This document shows, piece after piece, positions 1 through 5,258 of a stretch of 5,697 nt of DNA. Origin of the DNA: Paracoccaceae bacterium (lineage in GTDB: Bacteria; Pseudomonadota; Alphaproteobacteria; Rhodobacterales; Rhodobacteraceae); the NCBI GenBank assembly GCA_003564655.1, contig PXES01000105.1, forward strand, positions 1-5,697, given 5' to 3'. A program made the translations under genes and the position numbers. Below the pieces are notes generated by a model. It searched no databases. It was not told the origin of the DNA and saw only the letters and a program-made list of their open reading frames with translations. How positions within the stretch are numbered: the first letter of the stretch is position 1; each line of letters begins with the position of its first letter.

Positions 1-711
1 CGCGGGCTCTATGACAGCCCGCAGCCCTATCTCTTCAACCTCTATTCCGAGCCCCTGCGCAAGTTCCAGCGCGCCGCCGAAGGGCAGGGCGACCACCAGC
101 CCCCCGACCACCTGCGCGCCCGGCTGCGCGAGACGATGGACTCGCTGCCCGTCTGGTATCCGCCCTTCTCGGACCCAGAGGCCGCGGATTTCCCCCTCCA
201 CGCCCTAACCCAGCGCCCGATGGCGCATTACCACTCATGGGGCAGCCAGAACGCGTGGCTGCGCCAGATCCACGGGCATACGCCGCTCTATGTCTCGGGC
301 GCGATCTGGGAACAGCACGACTTTGCCGAAGGCGACTGGGCCATCCTCACCTCGCCCCATGGCCGGATCACCCTGCCGGTGGTGCGCATGGACGCGCTCA
401 ACCCGCACACCGTCTGGACCTGGAACGCCATCGCCAAGCGCCGCGGTGCCTGGGCGCTTGGCGAAAACGCCCCCGAGGCCACGCAAAGCGCGCTTCTCAA
501 TCACCTGATCCACGAACTCCTGCCTCCAAAGGGCGACGGGATGCGCTGGGCCAATTCCGACCCCGTCACCGGACAGGCCGCCTGGTATGACCTGCGCGTC
601 AAGATCGAGAAAGCCCCGGCGGGCCAGAGTGTCAGCTATCCCGACCACAGCGCGCAGGCTTCGCCCGTCCCCGCTGCACCGCGCGACCTCGCTCATCAGA
701 CAAGGCCCTGA
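1..711 (+). CDS. soeA: Molybdopterin oxidoreductase large subunit, C-terminal part (SoeA-like sulfite dehydrogenase), 5' truncated
   Basis: The frame is open from base 1 to the TGA at 709-711, giving the last 236 residues of a protein whose start lies left of the window. From about residue 70 it reads as the C-terminal molybdopterin-dinucleotide-binding domain of the DMSO reductase superfamily: a TQRPMAHYHSWGSQNAWLRQ segment (70-89), the VTSPHG-like turn LTSPHG (116-121), then VWTWNAIAKRRGAW and a SDPVTGQAAWYDLRV block near the end (186-200). These blocks resemble the SoeA subunit of the cytoplasmic sulfite dehydrogenase SoeABC, known from Allochromatium vinosum and Roseobacter-group bacteria, where it oxidises sulfite to sulfate at the Mo-bisMGD centre. 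The catalytic N-terminal and central regions are not visible, so substrate rests on family resemblance and on the B and C subunits downstream. Related alternatives are tetrathionate, polysulfide/thiosulfate or DMSO reductase subunits. The last ~30 residues are Pro/Ala-rich and look like a variable tail. Confidence 0.85.
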   Translation, partial: RGLYDSPQPYLFNLYSEPLRKFQRAAEGQGDHQPPDHLRARLRETMDSLPVWYPPFSDPEAADFPLHALTQRPMAHYHSWGSQNAWLRQIHGHTPLYVSGAIWEQHDFAEGDWAILTSPHGRITLPVVRMDALNPHTVWTWNAIAKRRGAWALGENAPEATQSALLNHLIHELLPPKGDGMRWANSDPVTGQAAWYDLRVKIEKAPAGQSVSYPDHSAQASPVPAAPRDLAHQTRP

Positions 712-846
712 CATGCGCCCGCACCCATCCGATCCCCGCACGCAAGGCCCCGACGCCAATCAGCCCACGCGCACCATGCCCCATTTTCTTGCCGGAAATA
801 CTCATGCAACGCGGCCTACAGGCCATCGGCTGCAGGAGTGCGCCGC
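712..846 (+). other. soeA-soeB spacer with RBS hairpin and short open frame
   Basis: This 135-nt gap is unusually long for a module whose next junction (soeB-soeC) overlaps. It holds a 45-codon open frame starting four bases into the gap area (ATG 713) and ending in a TGA (848-850) that overlaps the soeB start. It also has an AT-richer tract (783-803, TTTTCTTGCCGGAAATACTC core) and a potential hairpin at 815-836 that reaches the soeB ribosome binding site. No convincing sigma-70 promoter or T-tract terminator was seen. Confidence 0.5.
834..838 (+). promoter_or_regulatory. Ribosome binding site of soeB (decides start)
   Basis: AGGAG at 834-838 lies 8 nt before the ATG at 847. This favours ATG 847 over the in-frame GTG at 838, which overlaps the AGGAG itself and would lack a site of its own at normal spacing. 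Confidence 0.75.
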
Positions 847-1590
847 ATGACCAGCCTGCCCGAGACTACCAATCGCAAACTCGGCCTCGTCATCGACCTC
901 GACACCTGCGTCGGTTGCCATGCCTGCGTAATCTCCTGCAAGGGCTGGAATACCGAAAATTACGGCGCACCGCTTGCGGATCTGGACGCCTACGGGGCCG
1001 AGCCCGAAGGCACCTTCTTCAATCGCGTCCATAGCTTCGAGGTTGCGCGCGATGCGGCGCCGCCCATGGTCGTGCACTTCCCCAAATCCTGCCTGCATTG
1101 TGACGATGCGCCCTGCGTCACCGTCTGCCCCACAGGAGCGAGCTACAAGCGCGCCGAGGACGGGATCGTGCTGGTGAACGAGGACGCCTGCATCGGTTGC
1201 GGGCTCTGCGCCTGGGCCTGCCCTTACGGCGCGCGCGAGATGGACGGTGCCGAGCGCGTGATGAAGAAATGCACCCTCTGCGTGGATCGCATCTACAATG
1301 ACAACCTGCCCGAGGAAGACCGCGAACCCGCCTGCGTGCGCACCTGCCCGGCAGGCGCGCGGCATTTCGGCGACCTCGCCGACCCCGGCAGCGCCGTGTC
1401 GCGACTCGTCGCGGAACGCGGCGGGATGGACCTGATGCCTGAACAGGGCACCAAGCCCGTGAACAAGTATCTGCCCCCGCGTGGGCGCGACACGCTGGCC
1501 GTGCCCGATCTCGCCAGCCGCTGCGACCCCGCCCCCGAGGCGGCGACCGGCTTTCTCGGCTGGCTTGACCGCGCGTTGGAGCGGCTCTGA
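847..1590 (+). CDS. soeB: Four-[4Fe-4S] ferredoxin subunit of sulfite dehydrogenase (SoeB-like)
   Basis: The 247-residue product is the electron-transfer subunit that carries electrons from the molybdenum subunit to the membrane anchor. Sixteen cysteines form four cluster-binding sets: C21-C24-C27-C31, C82-C85-C90-C94, C115-C118-C121-C125 and C142-C145-C163-C167. This is the DmsB/PsrB/TtrB arrangement, with all sets complete. No Tat or Sec signal is seen, which agrees with a cytoplasmic enzyme such as SoeABC and argues against the periplasmic tetrathionate and polysulfide reductase types, although those B subunits can also travel without their own signal. The start at ATG 847 is chosen for its AGGAG site; the GTG at 838 would add only three residues. 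The stop TGA shares its last base with the ATG of the anchor gene, so translational coupling is likely. The C-terminal extension after about residue 195 (MPEQGTKPVNKYLPPRGRD) resembles SoeB proteins. The subunit class is certain; the sulfite assignment is inferred from the set. Confidence 0.9.
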   Translation: MTSLPETTNRKLGLVIDLDTCVGCHACVISCKGWNTENYGAPLADLDAYGAEPEGTFFNRVHSFEVARDAAPPMVVHFPKSCLHCDDAPCVTVCPTGASYKRAEDGIVLVNEDACIGCGLCAWACPYGAREMDGAERVMKKCTLCVDRIYNDNLPEEDREPACVRTCPAGARHFGDLADPGSAVSRLVAERGGMDLMPEQGTKPVNKYLPPRGRDTLAVPDLASRCDPAPEAATGFLGWLDRALERL

Positions 1591-2462
1591 TGCACCCGGC
1601 CCCGTCGCTCATCCTCTTCACGGTCCTTTCAGGTGCGGGCTTCGGACTTCTGGTCTGGCTGGGCCTCGGCCTGCGCGCGCCGACAGGGGGCGTGGCCTTC
1701 GTGCTGTTCGGCCTCGGTTACGGGCTGGCCGGTGCCGGGCTGATGGCCTCTGCCTTCCATCTCGGCCATCCCGAGCGCGCGCTGCTGGCCTTCACGCAGT
1801 GGCGCTCGAGCTGGTTGTCGCGCGAAGCCGTTCTGGCCGCCGCCACCCTGGCCGCGATGGCGCCCCATGCCGCCGCCTCGACCTTCGCGGCGACGGCCCT
1901 GCCGGTCTTCGGCTGGCTGGGCGCGGTGCTGGCGCTGGCCACGATCCTTGCGACGGCGATGATCTACACCCAGATCCGTGCCGTGCCGCGCTGGCACCAC
2001 TGGTCAACCCCGCCGGTTTTCCTGCTTGCCGCGCTTGCAGGCGGGGCGTTGCTGGCGGGGCAGCGGACGCTTGCCCTCGCGCTTCTGGCCGGGCTTGCGG
2101 CAGCGATGGTCGCGCACTGGGCCTTCGGTGACCGGCGATTCGCGCAGGCGGGCAGCGACATGGGCACAGCGACCGGGCTGGGCGGGCTGGGGCGTGTGCG
2201 CCTGCTCGAGCCGCCGCATTCGGGACGGAACTATCTGCTGCGCGAGATGGTTCATGTGGTGGGACGCAAACATGCCCACAAGCTGCGCCTGATCGCGCTC
2301 GTGTTGGGCGCGCTGCTACCTGCGCTGCTGCTTTTGCTGTCGGCGGGGTATGTCGCCATCACCCTCGCGCTCGTGCTGCATATCGCCGGGCTACTGGCGC
2401 AACGCTGGCTCTTCTTTGCCGAGGCAGAGCATGTCGTGGGCCTCTATTACGGCCAGCGCTAG
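1590..2462 (+). CDS. soeC: Membrane anchor, DmsC/NrfD-like (SoeC-like), quinone-interacting subunit
   Basis: The 290-residue protein is highly hydrophobic with about eight predicted membrane helices, near residues 6-27, 35-57, 79-97, 103-125, 139-157, 159-178, 232-252 and 254-276. Between helices 2 and 3 it carries HLGHPERA (57-64) and WRSSWLSRE (71-79), features of the DmsC family of anchors. A longer polar stretch (179-231, with GRNYLLREMVHVVGRKHAHK) separates the two halves. The protein would anchor SoeAB to the inner face of the cytoplasmic membrane and deliver electrons to quinone; unlike DmsC-linked reductases, a sulfite dehydrogenase would run in the quinone-reducing direction. GGAG at 1578-1581 lies 8 nt before the ATG, and the start shares base 1590 with the soeB stop, so the two genes are surely co-translated. 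It is the last gene of the module; no T-tract terminator follows. Alternatives are a DMSO or related reductase anchor. Confidence 0.88.
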   Translation: MHPAPSLILFTVLSGAGFGLLVWLGLGLRAPTGGVAFVLFGLGYGLAGAGLMASAFHLGHPERALLAFTQWRSSWLSREAVLAAATLAAMAPHAAASTFAATALPVFGWLGAVLALATILATAMIYTQIRAVPRWHHWSTPPVFLLAALAGGALLAGQRTLALALLAGLAAAMVAHWAFGDRRFAQAGSDMGTATGLGGLGRVRLLEPPHSGRNYLLREMVHVVGRKHAHKLRLIALVLGALLPALLLLLSAGYVAITLALVLHIAGLLAQRWLFFAEAEHVVGLYYGQR

Positions 2463-2487
2463 CCCCGCGCAGCGAACGCGCAATTCC

Positions 2488-2542
2488 CCGGTTCCCATAT
2501 CCCATGGCAGACGCTACTCTGGCCGAGTGTCATCGGAACCGG
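2488..2542 (+). repeat. 8-bp perfect inverted repeat in the fur leader
   Basis: CCGGTTCC (2488-2495) is the exact reverse complement of GGAACCGG (2535-2542), with 39 nt between. The right arm ends 9 nt before the fur ATG (2552) and covers the GGA-rich bases that are the only candidate ribosome binding site. It could form a stem in the 5' leader, or it may be chance in GC-rich DNA. It does not resemble a known Mur or Fur box. Confidence 0.35.
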
Positions 2543-2551
2543 ACGGCGCCC

Positions 2552-2962
2552 ATGTCGAAATCCATCCTTGAGCGTCTCGAGAAGAGCGGCCTGCGCATGA
2601 CCGAGCAGCGCCGCACCATCGCGCGCGTGATCGACGCCGCAGAGGATCATCCCGATGTCGAGGAACTGCACAGCCGTGCCAATGCGCGCGACCCGCGCAT
2701 CTCGCTCGCCACGGTCTATCGCACGGTGAAGCTGTTCGAGGAAGCGGGTCTTCTGGAGCGGCTGGAATTCGGCGACGGGCGTGCCCGGTTCGAGGACAGC
2801 CAGCGCGCGCATCATGACCATCTGATCGACATGGATACGGGCGAGGTGATCGAATTCTGCGACCCGGAGATCGAGGTGCTTCAGGAACGCATCGCCCGGC
2901 GTCTGGGCTACCGGCTCGAGGGCCATCGGCTGGAACTTCTGGGCCGTCGGATACGGCCCTGA
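2552..2962 (+). CDS. fur: Fur-family metalloregulator, alphaproteobacterial Fur/Mur type
   Basis: The 136-residue product is a DNA-binding repressor of the Fur family, probably sensing Mn2+ or Fe2+ in the cytoplasm. An N-terminal winged helix (about 1-80) contains the recognition segment RISLATVYRTVKLFEEAGLL (49-68). The C-terminal dimerisation domain holds the expected metal ligands at the same numbering as E. coli Fur: H33, E81, H88, H90 and E101 for the sensing site, and H87, D89, E108 and H125 for the second site. The structural-zinc cysteines (C93 and C96 in E. coli Fur) are replaced by D93 and T96, as in rhizobial and rhodobacterial Mur/Fur proteins, which mainly control manganese uptake. 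The start at 2552 matches family length; an in-frame ATG at 2504 would add 16 unlike residues (MADATLAECHRNRTAP) and has no ribosome site. The gene lies 89 nt after soeC and converges on thiQ, so neither neighbour is an evident target. Zur or Irr are less likely, as their signature residues are absent. Confidence 0.9.
   Translation: MSKSILERLEKSGLRMTEQRRTIARVIDAAEDHPDVEELHSRANARDPRISLATVYRTVKLFEEAGLLERLEFGDGRARFEDSQRAHHDHLIDMDTGEVIEFCDPEIEVLQERIARRLGYRLEGHRLELLGRRIRP
2941..2959 (+). repeat. Perfect 7-bp hairpin at the 3' end of fur
   Basis: GGGCCGT (2941-2947) pairs perfectly with ACGGCCC (2953-2959) around a 5-nt loop CGGAT. The stem abuts the fur TGA (2960-2962) and is therefore inside the coding sequence. 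There is no T-tract on either strand, so it is not a canonical intrinsic terminator. Its place between convergent genes makes a role in transcript 3'-end formation or stability possible. Confidence 0.45.
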
Positions 2963-3019
2963 TCCGGGGGCGCCTGCAATGTCGTGCCGAACGGACGCGG
3001 TTTCCAGCGGTGGACCCAC
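2963..3019. other. Convergent intergenic region between fur and thiQ
   Basis: These 57 nt separate the stops of two convergent genes. No stable stem followed by a T-run is visible on either strand, and no small ORF is supported. The only strong stem nearby is the one inside the fur 3' end at 2941-2959. Confidence 0.6.
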
Positions 3020-3712
3020 TTACCCGAGGTAGTCCCGCAAGGCCGGGGGTGGATCGGCCAGCAGGCCCTCGGTCGCGAATGGTCCCGTGACGCGGCCATC
3101 GGCGACCAGCAGGGTCTGATCGGCAATCGTGCGTGCATCTGCGATGTCATGCGTGACCATCAGAAGCGTCGCCCCGGTCTCGGCGCAGATCTCGGCCACC
3201 AGCCGCAGCATGTCGGATTTCAGCGCCGGGCCCAGCGCCGCAAAGGGCTCGTCGAGCAGCAGCAGCGGGCGTGCCCGCAGCAGGACCCGCGCCAATGCCA
3301 CGCGGCCCTGCTGACCGCCAGAAAGTTCCGCCGGGCGGCGTGTGCCAAGGCCCCCGAGCCCCACCCGCGTCAGCGCCGCCTCGACCTGACCGCGCTCGTC
3401 TTGCGACAAACGCAGCGACGGGCGCAGCCCGAGGCCGACATTCTGGAAGGCGGTCAGATGCGGGAACAGGTTGTTGTCCTGAAACAGGATCGAGACCGGG
3501 CGCTGCGCGGGGCTGCCTGCACCCATGGCCTTTCCGTTCCAGACGATGCGCCCCCTTGCCTCGGGCACGAAACCCGCCACGGCGCCCAGCAGCGTTGACT
3601 TGCCCGCCCCGGACGGCCCGATCACGGCGACGCGGGCGCCCTTGGGCACGGTCAGGTCTGCCGCAAGCCGGAAGTCGCCTTGCACGATCTCGAGCCCCTC
3701 AAGCCACAGCAC
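3020..3712 (-). CDS. thiQ: Thiamine/TPP ABC transporter ATP-binding protein ThiQ
   Basis: The 230-residue product is the ATPase that powers ThiBP-dependent import of thiamine and its phosphates. Starting from the GTG at 3712, it shows Walker A GPSGAGKST (32-40), Q-loop Q78 in ILFQDNNLF, signature LSGGQ (130-134), Walker B LLLLDE (150-155) and H-loop H188 in MVTHD. The run PVSILFQDNNLFPHLTAFQN closely resembles ThiQ of E. coli, whose 232-residue length also matches. The GTG start is chosen because it gives the family N-terminus (LWLEGLEI-) and lies in the thiP 3' end, with a GGGGG stretch upstream; the ATG at 3790 would add 26 residues read out of frame through thiP coding sequence. The overlap with thiP is 14 nt, so coupling is likely. 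Odd point: the D-loop, usually SALD, reads AALG, with Gly161 in place of the conserved Asp. The gene ends at TAA 3020-3022. Confidence 0.93.
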   Translation of the reverse strand: MLWLEGLEIVQGDFRLAADLTVPKGARVAVIGPSGAGKSTLLGAVAGFVPEARGRIVWNGKAMGAGSPAQRPVSILFQDNNLFPHLTAFQNVGLGLRPSLRLSQDERGQVEAALTRVGLGGLGTRRPAELSGGQQGRVALARVLLRARPLLLLDEPFAALGPALKSDMLRLVAEICAETGATLLMVTHDIADARTIADQTLLVADGRVTGPFATEGLLADPPPALRDYLG

Positions 3713-5258
3713 GGCTGCGCCCCCAGCGGTCGAAGGCCCAGAAGAGCGCGAGCGAGGCTCCCAGCAGCAGAACTGCCGTGCCTGCCGCATCGGCCTGCCG
3801 GTAGGCCAGCATCAGCCGGTAAAGCTGCATCGGAAGCGTCGCCCCCTCGCGTTCGGCAAAGAGCATGATCACCCCCAGATCGCCCATCGACAGAGCCGCG
3901 GTCAGCCCGGCGGCGAACCCCAGCGGCCGCCGCAGCCGGGGCAGGGGGACGATGCGCAGCCGTGCCAGACCGTGGAGGCCCAACGTATCAGCCAGCCGGC
4001 CCTGTGTTGCAACTACCTCGCGCAGCCCCGGCAGGATCAGCCGCAGCGCGAAGGGCAGCGCCATGCCGGCATTGACCAGCATCGTCACCACCAGCGCCCA
4101 GTCGCGCGGGTTGGTCAACGGCAAAAGCAGCACGAAGAGCCCCGTGCCCACCACCAGCGACGAGGCCGCGAGCGCGGCCAGCCCCAGCGCCTCGAGCGCC
4201 GCACCCCGCGCGCCGCCCAAGGCAAGCACGGCATGTGCCAGCGCCAGCGTCATGGCGATGGTCAGGGCGGTCGCCCCCAGCGCTACCATCAGCGACCGGC
4301 CCGCCGCCTGCCAGACCTCGCCCGGCAGGGCGGGCACCTGCGCGATCCCGCGCACAACGATCATTCCAAGGGGCGTCAGCAGGAACAGGGCGGCCAACGC
4401 GATCAGCGCGAAATCCCACGCGCCCCGGCCCAGATCGAAGCGCTGCACCGGACGGTCCATGCCGCCGCCCAGCCCCGCCGGCAGGCTGACCCGCCAGGCC
4501 AGTACCGCTGCCCCCGCGCAAAGCCCGAACTGCACCAAGGCCAGCAATGCCGCGCGCCCCAGGTCGTAATCGAAGCGGAACGCCTGATAGATCGCCAACT
4601 CGACCGTGGTCGCACGCGGCCCGCCGCCCAGCGTCAGCGCCACGGCGAAAGAGGTCAGGCAGATCAGGAAGATCACCAACGCGGCGCCGGGCACCAACTC
4701 GCGCAGCATCGGCCATTCCAGTTGCCGGAACATCTGCCAGGGCGAGAAGCCCAGCGAGGCCGCCAGCCGGAACCGTTCGGCCGGGATCGAGGCCCAGCCC
4801 TGCAGCAGGATGCGCGTGGCCAGCGGCAGGTTGTAGAATACATGCGCCAGCACCCCCCCATGCAGCCCGTAGATGCTGACCGGCCCGAAGCCAGCACTGC
4901 CAAGCCCCTGATTCACCAGCCCCCCACGCCCGAACCCCGCCAGAAGCCCCAGCACCGCCACAAGCGTCGGCAGGATGAAGGGCGCGCCCATCAGCGTGAT
5001 CAGCACGCCGCGCCCCGGAAACGCTCGCCGCGCCAGCGCCCGCGACAGCGGAATCGCCAGAGCCACTGACAACCCCGCCGACCACAACGCCTGCACAAGC
5101 GTGAAGCGCACCGCGGCCCAGTCTGCGCCGCGCAAGGCGGTAAACCCCTCGGCGCGCCAGGCGACCGCGCCCAGCGCGCCGAAATTCAGCGTCAGCAACC
5201 ACAGCGCAACCAGCCCCCCGGCCCCGAGGGCGCAGAGGCGGGCTGCGCGGGCGCTCAC
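3699..5258 (-). CDS. thiP: Thiamine/TPP ABC transporter permease ThiP (fused two-domain)
   Basis: The 519-residue membrane protein forms the translocation channel for thiamine/TPP in the inner membrane. It is a tandem fusion of two permease domains, about twelve helices in all, as in E. coli ThiP (536 residues). Each half carries an EAA-type loop that contacts the ATPase: ERFRLAASLGFSPWQMFRQL (161-180) and GRLADTLGLHGLARLRIVPL (420-439). The blocks TSFAVALTLGGGPRATTVEL (202-221, in the first half) and SMGDLGVIMLFA (457-468) plus LPMQLYRLMLAYR (475-487) in the second half resemble ThiP specifically, not only general Fbp/Pot permeases. The GTG at 5258 is chosen because it forms a GTGA overlap with the thiB stop and has GGAGGG 9 nt upstream (5273-5268); the GTG at 5279 lies inside thiB coding sequence with no good site. 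The gene ends at TGA 3701-3699, inside the thiQ start region. Confidence 0.94.
   Translation of the reverse strand: MSARAARLCALGAGGLVALWLLTLNFGALGAVAWRAEGFTALRGADWAAVRFTLVQALWSAGLSVALAIPLSRALARRAFPGRGVLITLMGAPFILPTLVAVLGLLAGFGRGGLVNQGLGSAGFGPVSIYGLHGGVLAHVFYNLPLATRILLQGWASIPAERFRLAASLGFSPWQMFRQLEWPMLRELVPGAALVIFLICLTSFAVALTLGGGPRATTVELAIYQAFRFDYDLGRAALLALVQFGLCAGAAVLAWRVSLPAGLGGGMDRPVQRFDLGRGAWDFALIALAALFLLTPLGMIVVRGIAQVPALPGEVWQAAGRSLMVALGATALTIAMTLALAHAVLALGGARGAALEALGLAALAASSLVVGTGLFVLLLPLTNPRDWALVVTMLVNAGMALPFALRLILPGLREVVATQGRLADTLGLHGLARLRIVPLPRLRRPLGFAAGLTAALSMGDLGVIMLFAEREGATLPMQLYRLMLAYRQADAAGTAVLLLGASLALFWAFDRWGRSRAVA

Noticed and set aside
802..1365. 187-codon antisense frame over soeB
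   Set aside because: It lies opposite the four-cluster ferredoxin gene, whose sixteen ordered cysteines prove the + strand frame; the antisense product has no recognisable features.
2467..2481. GCGC/GCGC dyad just after the soeC stop as a terminator
   Set aside because: It is a 4-bp stem with a 7-nt loop and no T-run, too weak to call in GC-rich DNA.
2504..2551. Upstream ATG extension of fur (16 extra residues)
   Set aside because: It has no ribosome binding site, its codons look non-coding, and the product would exceed the usual Fur length; ATG 2552 gives ligand numbering identical to E. coli Fur.
2459..3019. 186-codon antisense frame over fur
   Set aside because: The + strand Fur frame has every expected metal ligand at family positions; the antisense frame is a shadow.
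3713..3790. N-terminal extension of ThiQ from ATG 3790
   Set aside because: It would add 26 residues read out of frame through the thiP 3' coding end, without similarity to ThiQ; GTG 3712 gives the family N-terminus and length.
3525..5069. 514-codon open frame on the + strand, antisense to thiP and the thiQ 5' end
   Set aside because: Its product is Gln/Arg/Pro/His-rich low-complexity sequence without any motif. It mirrors the strong GC bias of thiP on the other strand, which is a clear family member; long antisense frames are expected in such DNA.
3988..5202. 404-codon open frame on the - strand in another frame over thiP
   Set aside because: It is Gly/Ala/Arg-rich shadow sequence overlapping the convincing ThiP frame, with no domain signal.
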